A stretch of 64,000 nucleotides of DNA from Williamsia soli (GTDB taxonomy: Bacteria; Actinomycetota; Actinomycetes; Mycobacteriales; Mycobacteriaceae), in NCBI RefSeq assembly GCF_017377795.1, contig NZ_JAFRDR010000006.1, forward strand, positions 248,001-312,000. Reading direction: 5' to 3'. The notes beneath the pieces were generated by a model. It saw nothing but the letters and a program-made list of their open reading frames with translations. It made no database searches and was not told the DNA's origin. Within the stretch, counting starts at the first letter, position 1, and every line of letters begins with the position of its first letter. Below, in pieces: positions 26,229 through 37,619 of this stretch. Made by a program: the position numbers and the translations under genes.

Positions 26229-27455
26229 TCAGAAGAATGTTCCCGCGTACGGCTTGCGGTCGGTGCTGAAGGCCTGATCGACCGCGTGCAGGGTGGGGGC
26301 ATCGGCCGTCCAGAGACGCTCCGCTGCCGCGAAATCAACCGCCCGGTACCCGCCCAGGTACAGGCTGCCCAGCACCGAGATGTCCATTCGAACGGTCGGG
26401 TCGGCGTCGGTTGCGGTCACGGTGGCCCGGCTGTCGGTGATCGACACCGCGAACTTGCCGCCTGACTCGCGGTACGTGTCGGAGACCTCGAGGACGAACT
26501 CGGTGTCGTGGCCGTATTCCCGGAGGGTCAGGGCCTTCTCGACGTCGAGGATCCGTAGCCACATGCTGTCGCGGATGGCGGTGACGGCCGGGGCCCGCAG
26601 GTCCGTCAACTTCAGTGGCAGCGGGTCGTCCACCGGCGTGGTGGCGGTGATGGCCGGGATCAGGTCGAGTCCGACAAGCACGCGCCACAGGTCTGTGTGT
26701 GCCTCATCGGTGACTGCGAAGATCTCGTAAACCTCTGCGATCGAGGTGTTTTCGGTCTCGTGGTGGATTCGGTAGCTCGCGTACCCGTCGGCGTGCAGCA
26801 GGTAGTGCAGTCCGCTGCGACCGTTCCGCAGCATCGGCCGGTCGGCGAAGATCATGTTCCACCACACCGGAGCTCGCACGATGGCGCCGGGTCTGGTCGA
26901 GACCCACCGGTTGTGCAGCTCGGGTACGCGGTCACGAATCTGATCGGGCTCGCCGAACCGCACCCGTGAATCGGCAGGCGCCGGCGCGCGGAACTCGGCC
27001 CGGCGCAGATCAACTCGCCAGGAATGCTCGAATGAGGCGGGGCCGTAACCGAAGCGTTCGTAGATGGTGCCCTCTGAGGCGGTGAGGATGGAGAACACGG
27101 ACTCCTCCTGCTCCCACTGCTCGAAGAGTTCGGTGATCATCATCCGCAGGATGCCGCGCCTGCGATGGGTCGACGCCACGGACACCCAGGACAGACCGGG
27201 CAGACTCGCGCGGTACCCGCCCGGCACCGACATCACCATGCGGTAGAACATCGCGATGCCGACCAGAACCGGACGATCAGGGTCGACGTTGTCGTGGACC
27301 ACCACGACGTCGCCGTCGTCGACTTTGGAGCGGATGTCGGCCAGCGCCTCGTCGTCGAGCGGTTCGATGAAAGCGAACGCCCGGGCGTCGGCGGTCGCGA
27401 TGTCCTGCCAGTCCGAATCGATTGCGCGACGAAGAGTCAGGTTGCCGTTGCTCAC
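26229..27455 (-). CDS. eis: Eis-like GNAT N-acetyltransferase
   Basis: A 408-residue protein, the same length as M. tuberculosis Eis. Eis proteins acetylate lysine and amino groups, including aminoglycosides, using acetyl-CoA. The N-terminal GNAT part has VSVASTHRRRGILRMMITEL (acetyl-CoA loop) and YERFGYGPAS. A second GNAT-like part and a C-terminal sterol-carrier-like domain follow. The carboxylate ends with Phe-Phe, in keeping with the Eis C-terminal catalytic carboxylate. Its position next to marR differs from M. tuberculosis, so it is not part of the shared Rv0858c-Rv0896 order. Confidence 0.9.
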   Translation of the reverse strand: MSNGNLTLRRAIDSDWQDIATADARAFAFIEPLDDEALADIRSKVDDGDVVVVHDNVDPDRPVLVGIAMFYRMVMSVPGGYRASLPGLSWVSVASTHRRRGILRMMITELFEQWEQEESVFSILTASEGTIYERFGYGPASFEHSWRVDLRRAEFRAPAPADSRVRFGEPDQIRDRVPELHNRWVSTRPGAIVRAPVWWNMIFADRPMLRNGRSGLHYLLHADGYASYRIHHETENTSIAEVYEIFAVTDEAHTDLWRVLVGLDLIPAITATTPVDDPLPLKLTDLRAPAVTAIRDSMWLRILDVEKALTLREYGHDTEFVLEVSDTYRESGGKFAVSITDSRATVTATDADPTVRMDISVLGSLYLGGYRAVDFAAAERLWTADAPTLHAVDQAFSTDRKPYAGTFF

Positions 27456-27496
27456 CCATCCAACTTGTCACACCCGACGTCGGGCAGACTAGCCGG

Positions 27497-28366
27497 ATGC
27501 CCGGATCGCAACCTTCCCGCGCCGACGCCCTGCCCGAACTCGCGGTGACCGTGGTCGACATCGACGACCCTGCGGATCCGCGGGTCGACGACTTCCGAGA
27601 CCTGAACTCCGTCGACCGGCGTCCTGATCTGCCGATCCTGCCCGGCGGCAGCCCCGGGAAGGGGCTGGTGATCGCCGAGGGGGTGCTGGTGGCCGAGCGG
27701 ATGGTCGCCTCGCGCTTCGCGCCACACGCGTTCCTGGGCGTCGACAAGCGACTGCGCGAACTCGGTCCCACTCTCACCGACCCTTCCTTGGTAGGCGTCC
27801 CGTTCTATCGCGCCAGTGCGGCGGTGATGGCCGACATCGTCGGGTTCCATCTCAATCGCGGGGTCCTGGCGGTGGCCCGTCGGCCGGTCCCGCACGAGGT
27901 GCTGGACGTGATCGCGACGGCGCGGACGATCGCAGTGCTCGAGGGCGTCAACGACCACGAGAACATCGGCAGCATCTTCCGCAATGCCGCCGGCCTCGGT
28001 GTCGACGCGGTGATCTTCGGCGGCGCATGTGCCGATCCGCTGTATCGCCGCTCGGTGCGCGTGTCGATGGGGCATGCGCTGCTCGTCCCGTTCGCCCACG
28101 CCGCAGACTGGCCGGCAGACCTGGATATCCTGCGCGACAACAATTTCCGTATCGTCTCCATGACACCGGATGCCGCTGCGGTCCCACTGTCCGACGCGGT
28201 GGACGCCGAGCGGGTCGCGTTCATGGTGGGCGCGGAGGGGCCGGGACTTTCCGAGACCGCAATGCGAGCAGGCGATGTGCGGGCGAGGATCCCGATGGCC
28301 CGCGGCACCGATTCACTCAACGTCGCGACGGCGGCCGCGCTGGCGTTCTACGAACGAGCGCGTTAG
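27497..28366 (+). CDS. SpoU/TrmH-family RNA 2'-O-methyltransferase
   Basis: A 289-residue SPOUT methyltransferase. An N-terminal substrate-binding segment (about 20-120) precedes the knot domain with VLEGVNDHENIGSIFRNAAG (motif 1), FMVGAEGPGLS (motif 2) and IPMARGTDSLNVATAAAL (motif 3). All three are complete. It corresponds to Rv0881. The ATG giving MPGSQPSRAD is chosen; the frame is open further into the eis promoter region. Its stop overlaps the opposite DUF6928 stop by four bases. Confidence 0.9.
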   Translation: MPGSQPSRADALPELAVTVVDIDDPADPRVDDFRDLNSVDRRPDLPILPGGSPGKGLVIAEGVLVAERMVASRFAPHAFLGVDKRLRELGPTLTDPSLVGVPFYRASAAVMADIVGFHLNRGVLAVARRPVPHEVLDVIATARTIAVLEGVNDHENIGSIFRNAAGLGVDAVIFGGACADPLYRRSVRVSMGHALLVPFAHAADWPADLDILRDNNFRIVSMTPDAAAVPLSDAVDAERVAFMVGAEGPGLSETAMRAGDVRARIPMARGTDSLNVATAAALAFYERAR

Positions 28367-29142
28367 TTTTTGTGGCCGAAGCCGAACCAGCGAGCGACAC
28401 GTCCGGGGGCGCTGGGCTCTGATTCCTGCGCCGTGTCGACGTTGCTGGTGGGTGCGCCGGGTGTCGAAAGCCCCAGTTCCACATCGGCTTCCGTCGGCTG
28501 GTAGCCCTTCGGGCGGATTGCGAAGCCCGAGACGGTGATGGTGGCTGGATCGGTGTCGGAGTCTTCGAGCGGCGTGGTGAAGCGAAATCCCAGCCACTCG
28601 CGGATTGCCTGTTCGGCGAACTCCTGAGGGTGGAAGGGAAGGGCCTGTGGATCGGGTTGCGCGCCTTCGGCATACACCAGCGGATGTTCGCCCGACCAGA
28701 ACGGACCCTCGAAAACGAAGGGCAGGCCGTTGTTTTCGAGGATGTCGACGGGGTTCGCCGAGAACGACCGGCGCAGTTCACCGGCGTCCCAGCGGGCGAA
28801 AGCGCCCAGTGATGACTCGGGGTCCGTGTGCAGCATGATCGTCGAATCCGACGGAAGCGCAGCGATCCAGGACTCCGGCAGGGTCGACGGTGTCGTCGAG
28901 GCGAGCACGGGGCTCGTCACCACCGTCAGTGCGCCGTAACTTCCGATGAACAGCTGGTCGGTGTCGGGATTCGCGGCATCTGCCAGCGTGGTTTCGCCGA
29001 TCGGCACCGCGGTCAGATCTGGTAGCAGTGCGGCAGCGATCGCTCCGGCCGTTGCCGGGTCGTGGCGCAGGCCCTGCCTAATCTCCGCTGCCGGATCGCT
29101 GGAATTGACGAACCAGAGCATGGATGCTGCTTTCGCTGCCAA
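28363..29142 (-). CDS. DUF6928 family protein
   Basis: A 259-residue soluble protein resembling the actinobacterial DUF6928 family, which begins with an (M)xAKxA motif (here MAAKAASMLWFV). The start is TTG at 29142 with GAAAGG seven bases upstream. No catalytic motif is recognisable. Conserved-looking blocks are IGSYGALTVVTSP and FEGPFWSGEHP. Convergent with the rRNA methyltransferase and downstream of sepH on the same strand. Function unknown. Confidence 0.72.
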   Translation of the reverse strand: MAAKAASMLWFVNSSDPAAEIRQGLRHDPATAGAIAAALLPDLTAVPIGETTLADAANPDTDQLFIGSYGALTVVTSPVLASTTPSTLPESWIAALPSDSTIMLHTDPESSLGAFARWDAGELRRSFSANPVDILENNGLPFVFEGPFWSGEHPLVYAEGAQPDPQALPFHPQEFAEQAIREWLGFRFTTPLEDSDTDPATITVSGFAIRPKGYQPTEADVELGLSTPGAPTSNVDTAQESEPSAPGRVARWFGFGHKN

Positions 29143-29197
29143 TGCAAGCCTTTCGTGTGGTCCGACCGATTTTGCGTACCGATCAACTTAACCTGTG

Positions 29198-30223
29198 TCA
29201 GGTGTTGCCACTGCTGCGGACCCCGAGAAGTACGTCCTCCCACGCCGGGACGGACGGTTTCCGGTTGCCGCGACCGCGTTTGCGGGACGGGGGTGACTTC
29301 TCGTCGTGGACCGACGCTTCGCCGGTATCGTCCGCCGGCGCAGACTCTTCTGCGGACTCCACGTCCACCTCCACCTCGACCTCAGGCTCGGGTGGGGTCG
29401 GGCGAGGATCCGGCCTGGGCGCAGTACGACGGGCCTGGGCATCGGTCACCGTGTCGGCGTCGACGGTCACGGCCTCGGTGCCGTCGGACTTCACCGTCAG
29501 CCGCGCTGAGCGCGAGACGGGGGAGATCGGTGCCACCTGGGAGGCCTGCGGAGGGGTGTAATCGAACGCCAGCTCCGGATGGTCGGAGTCATCGTTGTCG
29601 ACCGGCAGCGGTGCGACCGGCTGAACGCTGCGCAATGGTCTGCTGATGTCCGGATCGATGAGCTCATCGGCGACCTCGTCGATCGCCTCGACGGTGCCCG
29701 AGTTGGAACCCGGCACATACCGCCAGTGCGCCCGGTTCACGGACCGCCCGACGCGCCAGCTGACCTGGACCACCCATCGATTGTCCTCGGCCTTCCAGGC
29801 ATCCCAATCGGTGTCGTCGGGGTTGTGTCCTCGCGCCCCGAGTGCGGCCGACACGACTTCGGACAGCGTCGAGAGCGCGGGACCGTCGTAGCGCAGCGGA
29901 TGGGCGGCGGCGGCGAGCTCGGCGGCGCGGGCACGCTCGAGCAGCACGGGGTGAGCGAATCGTTCGATCCGATCCATACCGACGCCTGCCGCCGCTGCGA
30001 CCTGGGCTACCGAGGCGCCTGCCCGGATGCGTGACTGGATCTCGCGGGGCCGCAATGTGCTTTCCATCTCGATCTCTATCTGACCCATGCGTGTCAGGTC
30101 GCCGCGTGCAGCGGCTCGCAATGTGTCGTCAGCAGGGATACGGAACTTCTCGCCCGACTCGGTGTCCTGACAGATCACCTTTTTGCCGTCCGGCTCCAGG
30201 CCGATGACTCGAAGCTCACGCAT
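29198..30223 (-). CDS. sepH: Cell division protein SepH (DUF3071)
   Basis: A 341-residue protein of the SepH family, which binds FtsZ and promotes its assembly into division rings in Actinobacteria. The N-terminal DUF3071 domain (MRELRVIGLEPDGKKVICQD) has a helix-turn-helix segment (about 57-97). A long acidic/Pro linker leads to the conserved C-terminal motif PAWEDVLLGVRS that contacts FtsZ. I start at the ATG preceded by GGAGG, five bases away, giving 341 residues. It corresponds to Rv0883c. Confidence 0.92.
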   Translation of the reverse strand: MRELRVIGLEPDGKKVICQDTESGEKFRIPADDTLRAAARGDLTRMGQIEIEMESTLRPREIQSRIRAGASVAQVAAAAGVGMDRIERFAHPVLLERARAAELAAAAHPLRYDGPALSTLSEVVSAALGARGHNPDDTDWDAWKAEDNRWVVQVSWRVGRSVNRAHWRYVPGSNSGTVEAIDEVADELIDPDISRPLRSVQPVAPLPVDNDDSDHPELAFDYTPPQASQVAPISPVSRSARLTVKSDGTEAVTVDADTVTDAQARRTAPRPDPRPTPPEPEVEVEVDVESAEESAPADDTGEASVHDEKSPPSRKRGRGNRKPSVPAWEDVLLGVRSSGNT

Positions 30224-30270
30224 CTGCTCCTCCTTCACGTCTCGGAGCCAGCCTCTACATTTGCGTCGGT

Positions 30271-30295
30271 CTGCATTAGCGTCAGCGTAATGCAG
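30271..30295. promoter_or_regulatory. Perfect inverted repeat upstream of sepH
   Basis: CTGCATTA and TAATGCAG form an 8-bp perfect palindrome around a 9-base spacer, 48 bases upstream of the sepH start. The arms are AT-rich relative to the surroundings. It is a candidate operator; the binding protein is unknown. Confidence 0.45.
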
Positions 30296-30368
30296 TGTAG
30301 TGAAATCGCCTGCCGTGACACGCGGAAAAATGCCAGCTCAGCAGGGGTCTCCGCAGCCCGACCGACGG

Positions 30369-32727
<2,359 letters not shown>

Positions 32728-32825
32728 CGAACCGGACTCCTCTTGCCATGTGCGCCATTGCCGTACTTGTTAGGACTGTAGTGGGCCGAAGAGTTTCCGG
32801 TTACCCGGGAGTAGCGTTATTTGCC

Positions 32826-33533
32826 GTGGATAGCGAACCAATCGATTTGGCGAACATGCGGGTGTCCTACGCGGTAAGCGGCGGCGACGATGCCGCGGGC
32901 AAGGATGGGGTGAAAGGGAACCTCGATCCGAGCTGGCTGGCCGGTGATCCGCCCTGGACAGCACTGTTCTCTCAGTGGCTGCACGAGGCCATCGATGCCG
33001 GTGTCGCCGAACCCAACGCGATGGTGCTCGGCACCGTCGATGCCGATGGTCATCCGTCGACCCGGACGGTCCTGTGCAAAGGCGCCGACGCGGCGGGCGT
33101 TGTTTTCTTCACCGGCTACGACTCCGACAAGGGTGCCCATCTCGCGGCAGTCCCGTATGCGTCGGTGACGTTCCCGTGGATCGCGATGGAACGGCAGGTG
33201 CATTTCCGTGGAGCCGTCGAGGTGATCCCTGCCGAGCAGACCGAGAACTACTGGGTCAAACGCCCGCGCGGTTCGCAGCTGAGTGCATATTCGTCCGCGC
33301 AGTCCGAGCCGATCGAGTCTCGCCAGGCTCTGGAGGACAAGGCTGCCCGGACCGCTGCCGAATTCGGTGGCCCCGACGGTGATCAACCGGTGCCGGTGCC
33401 GCCGCGCTGGGGCGGATATCGGCTCGTGCCGACCGAGGTCGAGTTCTGGCAGGGCCGGGCGAACCGCTTGCACAATCGGGTTCGCGCCACCCTGGTCGAC
33501 GGCCGGTGGTCCGCAGTGCGACTGCAGCCGTAG
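32826..33533 (+). CDS. pdxH: Pyridoxamine 5'-phosphate oxidase PdxH
   Basis: FMN-dependent oxidase that makes pyridoxal 5'-phosphate from PNP or PMP. The 235-residue protein has VLCKGADAAGVVFFTGYDSDKG, QVHFRGAVE, RPRGSQLSAYSSAQSE and the C-terminal signature WGGYRLVPTEVEFWQGRANRLH. All are standard for PdxH. The GTG at 32826 gives MDSEPIDLANMRVSY. The next MFS gene starts at the base after its stop, suggesting coupling. Confidence 0.93.
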   Translation: MDSEPIDLANMRVSYAVSGGDDAAGKDGVKGNLDPSWLAGDPPWTALFSQWLHEAIDAGVAEPNAMVLGTVDADGHPSTRTVLCKGADAAGVVFFTGYDSDKGAHLAAVPYASVTFPWIAMERQVHFRGAVEVIPAEQTENYWVKRPRGSQLSAYSSAQSEPIESRQALEDKAARTAAEFGGPDGDQPVPVPPRWGGYRLVPTEVEFWQGRANRLHNRVRATLVDGRWSAVRLQP

Positions 33534-34811
33534 GTGGCCCGCCGCTTCCTCGCCGACACCACTCCGCTCGCGCAGCCGGATTTCCGGCGGCTGTGGTGGG
33601 CGAACATCGTCACCGTCATCGGCGCGCAACTCACCGTCGTCGCGGTCCCGGCGCAGATCTATCAACTCACCGGAAGCTCCGCGTACGTCGGATTGACGGG
33701 TCTGTTCGGCCTGGTCCCGCTGGTGGTGTTCGGACTCTGGGGCGGCGCCCTGGCCGACGCGATGGATCGCCGCATCCTGCTCATCATCACGACCATCGGC
33801 CTGATCGGTACCAGCGCACTGTTTTTCGTGCAGTCGTTCCTCGGGTTCGGCAACGCCTGGCTGATCCTGTGTCTGTTCGCGGTCCAGCAGGCATTTTTCG
33901 CCGTCAATCAGCCGACCCGCACCGCGATCCTCCCGAAGTTGTTGCCGGTGGCGCAGTTACCCGCCGCGAACTCACTGAACATGACGGTGATGCAGGCCGG
34001 CGCCATCGCCGGGCCGCTGGTGGGCGGTGCGATGATCCCCATCCTCGGTTATTCGCTCCTCTACTTCGTCGACGCACTGTTCTTGTTCGCGACGATGTGG
34101 GCCGTCATACGGCTGCCGTCGCTGCGGCCGGGTGATGGACTCACCAAGGCGCAGACTCCCGGACTCAAATCCGTGATCGACGGATTCCGCTATCTCGCCG
34201 GGCACAAGGTCCTGATGGCGTCCTTCCTGGTGGACCTCATAGCGATGATCTTCGGCATGCCGCGGGCATTGTTCCCGCAGATGGCTCATGAGAGTTTCGG
34301 CGGTCCCGACGGCGGTGGTGTCGCGTTCGCGCTGTTGTTCTCCGCGATCGCCATCGGGTCGGTGATCGGCGGTGTCTTCTCCGGGTGGGTCTCCCGCGTC
34401 GAACGGCAGGGTCGCGCCGTCATCATCTGCATCCTGATCTGGGGCGTGGCCATCATCGGGGTCGGCGTCAGTGTCGGATTCGCCGGTGGCACGGCACTTC
34501 CCATGCTGCCGGTCGCGGTCACCCTGTTGATGATCGGCGGAGCCGCGGACATGGCCTCGGCGGCTTTCCGCCAGTCGATGCTGCAGGCCGCGGCGAGCGA
34601 CGAGGTCCGCGGCCGCTTGCAGGGCGTCTTCATCGTGGTGGTGGCCGGCGGACCCCGGATCGCCGACGTCGCTCATGGCGCCGCAGCGGCCTCGGTGGGT
34701 ACTGCAGTGGCGACCGCGGGCGGCGGTGTTCTCGTCGTCATCGGCACCGTGATCGCAGCCCTCGCGATCCCGGCGTTCGTCCGCTACCGCATCACCCGCG
34801 ACCCCCGATAA
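33534..34811 (+). CDS. MFS exporter of the EntS/MFS_3 type
   Basis: A 425-residue transporter with about 12 membrane helices. The opening DFRRLWWANIVTVIGAQLTVVAVPAQIYQLT is typical of the enterobactin exporter-like MFS_3 group. The MFS signature GGALADAMDRR follows helix 2. The GTG start is immediately after the pdxH stop (no gap). Substrate is unknown; nothing nearby suggests siderophore synthesis. Its end meets a long hairpin shared with the opposite aarF gene. Confidence 0.88.
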   Translation: MARRFLADTTPLAQPDFRRLWWANIVTVIGAQLTVVAVPAQIYQLTGSSAYVGLTGLFGLVPLVVFGLWGGALADAMDRRILLIITTIGLIGTSALFFVQSFLGFGNAWLILCLFAVQQAFFAVNQPTRTAILPKLLPVAQLPAANSLNMTVMQAGAIAGPLVGGAMIPILGYSLLYFVDALFLFATMWAVIRLPSLRPGDGLTKAQTPGLKSVIDGFRYLAGHKVLMASFLVDLIAMIFGMPRALFPQMAHESFGGPDGGGVAFALLFSAIAIGSVIGGVFSGWVSRVERQGRAVIICILIWGVAIIGVGVSVGFAGGTALPMLPVAVTLLMIGGAADMASAAFRQSMLQAAASDEVRGRLQGVFIVVVAGGPRIADVAHGAAAASVGTAVATAGGGVLVVIGTVIAALAIPAFVRYRITRDPR

Positions 34812-34864
34812 TGGGTCGTTTTGGCGAACAAACCCGCAGGTCGGCTCCGCCAAAAGGACCCATT
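34810..34864. repeat. Long hairpin, family copy 2 (between convergent MFS and aarF)
   Basis: AATGGGTCGTTTTGGCG pairs with CGCCAAAAGGACCCATT: 17 bases with one mismatch, 21-base loop. Pairing continues outward with further matches to about 34803 and 34871. It fills the 60 bases between two stop codons. Likely bidirectional terminator. Confidence 0.88.
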
Positions 34865-34871
34865 TCCGGGG

Positions 34872-36212
34872 TTACCGGGCGGCGGTGGTGCGGGCCCGGC
34901 TCGAGTCTTTGAGGAGTCCGGCGGTGTAGCCGACGACCATCGGATCCGACATCGCCTTCCAGCGCGGGGCCAGCAGCTTCATGTACCGCTCGACGTACAG
35001 CAACTGCTTGCCGACGAGGACGAGCTCGCGGGGGAGCCGGGCGTCGTAGGTCTTGGCCATCGCGGCCAGCTGCCTGCCGAGGTTCGCGTAGGACATGTCG
35101 CCGAGCTCGGTGCCGCCGATCGGCGCCGCGACCCTGCGCAGGTCCTTGGCGGTCTCCCGAACGGTTCCGGGCTTGCCGAACGTGCCCATGGAGGCCAGTG
35201 CCTGGCCGGCGGCTTCGTAGTCGCTGCGCATCATGTTGCCGAGCAGCGAACGCACGATCATCCGGGTCTCATCGTCGAAGCGGCCGACGATGCCCCAGTC
35301 CAGGAACACAATTCGACCCTGCGCGTCGACCAACACGTTCCCGGCATGAAGGTCGCCGTGGAAGATGCCGTCGGTGAACGCGGACTCGAGCAACGACATC
35401 AGCAGGGTCTTGACGATCGCGGCAGGGTCGTGACCCGCTCGGCGGATGGCCTTGACGTCGTCGATGCGTACGGCGTCGACGTATTCGAGGGTGAGCACCT
35501 TCTCGGTTGTGTAGTCCCAATACACCTGCGGGACACGAACCTTGTCGGCGAAACGCGAGCCGGAGATGGCGCTCGTCCACTCCTCCATGGTCGCGGCCTC
35601 GGTGCGGAAGTCGAGCTCGGAATTGAGGTTTGCCGTGAAGTCCTCGATGACGGCCTTGGCGCTGAGCATGCGACCGTACGACGAGAACTCCGCGATGGCG
35701 GCCGTCCGCTGCAGGATTTGCAGGTCGGCAGCAAGCCTGGACTTGATGCCGGGACGCTGGATCTTGACGACGACGGACTCGCCGGTCAGGAGAGTGGCGG
35801 TGTGGACCTGGGAGATCGACGCCGACGCGATCGGCTCGGGATCGAACTCGGCGAAGATCTCGTCGGGGTCGCTGCCGAGCTGGGCCGTCAGCAATGCCCG
35901 GACCTCGGTGGGGTCGGCGGCCGGCACCCGGTCGAGGAGCGTGCGGAACTCATCGGAGAGGACCTTGGGGAACACCCCGGGACTCGACGCGATGAGCTGC
36001 CCCAGTTTGACGTAGGTCGGGCCGAGCGCTGCGAACGTGTTGCGAGTCTCCCCGGCGCCCTTGGAGGCCAGGTCACCCGCTCCGGGCACGCGAGCGGCGA
36101 AGCGGGCTCCACCGCACACGGCTTGCCACGCGGTGGCCCCGATGCGGGCCGCCTCGGTGGTGAGCGACACCTTCTGCAGGGTCAGGGGTGCTTTCTCGGT
36201 CGTGATCGTCAT
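34872..36212 (-). CDS. ABC1/AarF-UbiB atypical kinase
   Basis: A 446-residue atypical protein kinase-like protein of the ABC1/UbiB family. KxGQ appears as YVKLGQLIASSPG, the AQVH-like loop as ASASISQVHTATL, and VVVKIQRPG holds the ATP lysine. DGIFHGDLHAGNVLV and FLDWGIVGRFD are the catalytic and metal-binding loops. Members act in isoprenoid quinone or lipid handling; the Mycobacteriales function is not established. The ATG giving MTITTEKAPLTL is chosen. The 328 bases upstream are non-coding and hold a hairpin. Confidence 0.9.
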   Translation of the reverse strand: MTITTEKAPLTLQKVSLTTEAARIGATAWQAVCGGARFAARVPGAGDLASKGAGETRNTFAALGPTYVKLGQLIASSPGVFPKVLSDEFRTLLDRVPAADPTEVRALLTAQLGSDPDEIFAEFDPEPIASASISQVHTATLLTGESVVVKIQRPGIKSRLAADLQILQRTAAIAEFSSYGRMLSAKAVIEDFTANLNSELDFRTEAATMEEWTSAISGSRFADKVRVPQVYWDYTTEKVLTLEYVDAVRIDDVKAIRRAGHDPAAIVKTLLMSLLESAFTDGIFHGDLHAGNVLVDAQGRIVFLDWGIVGRFDDETRMIVRSLLGNMMRSDYEAAGQALASMGTFGKPGTVRETAKDLRRVAAPIGGTELGDMSYANLGRQLAAMAKTYDARLPRELVLVGKQLLYVERYMKLLAPRWKAMSDPMVVGYTAGLLKDSSRARTTAAR

Positions 36213-36471
36213 AGGTCCTCCGCATGCGACTTCTTGCCTGGGTCGGCCCTGGTGGGGCCACAGTTACTCGACTGCCGGAATGCTCCGGGTGAGTTTAGGG
36301 CATTCGGCCGATATCGCCAGGTCGATCAGTATCCGCAGACCGCAGTTGTTACCGCGCTGCGCTGTTCTCGTACTGATAAGGAGTCGAAAACGCAGGCCAC
36401 GATGTTAACGCGCCACGCCGACAAATGCCTGTGTTGTCGCTAACACTATGCGAGAAAACTGCGCATGCCGC

Positions 36472-36528
36472 CCACCCGTTTCGCGCCTCCCAGCCGCAAT
36501 TGCTGGTGGTTCGTACAAAAACGGGTGG
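36472..36528. terminator. Nested hairpin downstream of the MpaB gene
   Basis: CCACCCGTTT and AAACGGGTGG pair around an inner stem CCAGC/GCTGG. It starts 13 bases after the MpaB-type gene stop. The rest of 36213-36471 has no gene I can support. Confidence 0.5.
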
Positions 36529-36540
36529 GGGATGCGGCGA

Positions 36541-37560
36541 TCAATGTGCGACGGGACATTCCCCGGTCTCGTTGGCCTGCCAGGGCAGATTCGCCCGCCG
36601 GGCTGTGGTGACCGGGCAATAGTGCATCGATCCGCCGCGCACCGCCTCGGGCGGCAGGTTGCGGGTCGGCGTCTCGAGCAGTGGTGCGTCGACGGGCACC
36701 GTGCCGGCGAGGCGATCCCACGCGTCGCGGCAGCGCGGATGTTTCCGGTATCGCTCGGGCAGTGCGTGCATGAACATGTTGACGGCCTTGCCGAACCGCC
36801 GGAATCGGCGTTCGTCCGCATCCGACCACGTGAAGCCCATCATCTCGCGGACGGCCGGGTGATACAGCCCGACGGTCAGCCAGGTGAAGAACTTCTCGGT
36901 CGGCTTGACCATCACCTTCCACACGGGCCTGGGCAGGCGCGCCATCCATGGCGGCGGCGGTAGCTCGGAGATGTCGAGCACGGTTCGCACGGCAGGATGA
37001 TCTTCGAGCACGTTGCGGCACATGTGGTCCCAGTACTCGAGGAACTCCTCGTAGGTGTCGGGGCAGGGCCGGGTGCTCACGCCGTACATCGAATACCAGA
37101 TCCGCGATTCCTCGAAGAGCTCCCGCTTTTCGGCCTCGGTGATCGGCGGTCCGAACACCTCCGCGCACCGGATGTTGCCGTACCAGAACGTGGCGTGAGC
37201 CCAGTAGAAGACGTCGGGATCGAGGGCGTGATAGCGGCTGCCGTCGGGCATCGCGCCCTTGATCTCGCGGTGATAATCGCGGACCTCGCGGCCGGTGTCG
37301 GTGGTGCCGTCGAAGACGACCCCGATGATCGGGTACAGCGAGCGGTTGAGGCGTTGCCAGCGTTCGCCGAAGAAGTCCGAGTGCTCCCAGACCGCGGCAC
37401 CCAGCTTCGGGTGCATGTTCTGCATCGATCCGGACCAGAGGCCTATCAACATGCCGTGCCAGCCCCCGAAGAACTTCCAGGTCACCGAATCCGGTCCCAG
37501 GGGTGCGGGTTCGGCCGGACTCGGCTGCGAGATCTGTTCGGATTCGTGGACGTCGGTCAC
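36541..37560 (-). CDS. MpaB/DUF2236-type oxygenase
   Basis: A 339-residue protein of the oxygenase MpaB (latex-clearing protein-like, DUF2236) superfamily. The family-conserved R-x-GxVFDGTTD and WAHATFWYG blocks and further His/Trp residues are present, consistent with a heme-binding all-helical fold. The physiological substrate is unknown in this group. The GTG at 37560 has GGAAGG eight bases upstream and gives MTDVHESEQI; a GTG three codons earlier is less well placed. It sits beside the pxpC remnant. Confidence 0.82.
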   Translation of the reverse strand: MTDVHESEQISQPSPAEPAPLGPDSVTWKFFGGWHGMLIGLWSGSMQNMHPKLGAAVWEHSDFFGERWQRLNRSLYPIIGVVFDGTTDTGREVRDYHREIKGAMPDGSRYHALDPDVFYWAHATFWYGNIRCAEVFGPPITEAEKRELFEESRIWYSMYGVSTRPCPDTYEEFLEYWDHMCRNVLEDHPAVRTVLDISELPPPPWMARLPRPVWKVMVKPTEKFFTWLTVGLYHPAVREMMGFTWSDADERRFRRFGKAVNMFMHALPERYRKHPRCRDAWDRLAGTVPVDAPLLETPTRNLPPEAVRGGSMHYCPVTTARRANLPWQANETGECPVAH

Positions 37561-37619
37561 GGGCGGCACCTTCCATCGACAAGCTGTCTGAGACGAAACT
37601 CTAGATCCGTCTCAACCCG

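Noticed and set aside
34821-36443. A 540-residue plus-strand frame antisense to the aarF gene
   Set aside because: The aarF frame has all kinase-like motifs; the opposite frame is a high-GC shadow.
36213-36540. Gene in the 328-base gap before aarF
   Set aside because: Only short frames without ribosome sites; the visible content is one nested hairpin after the MpaB gene.
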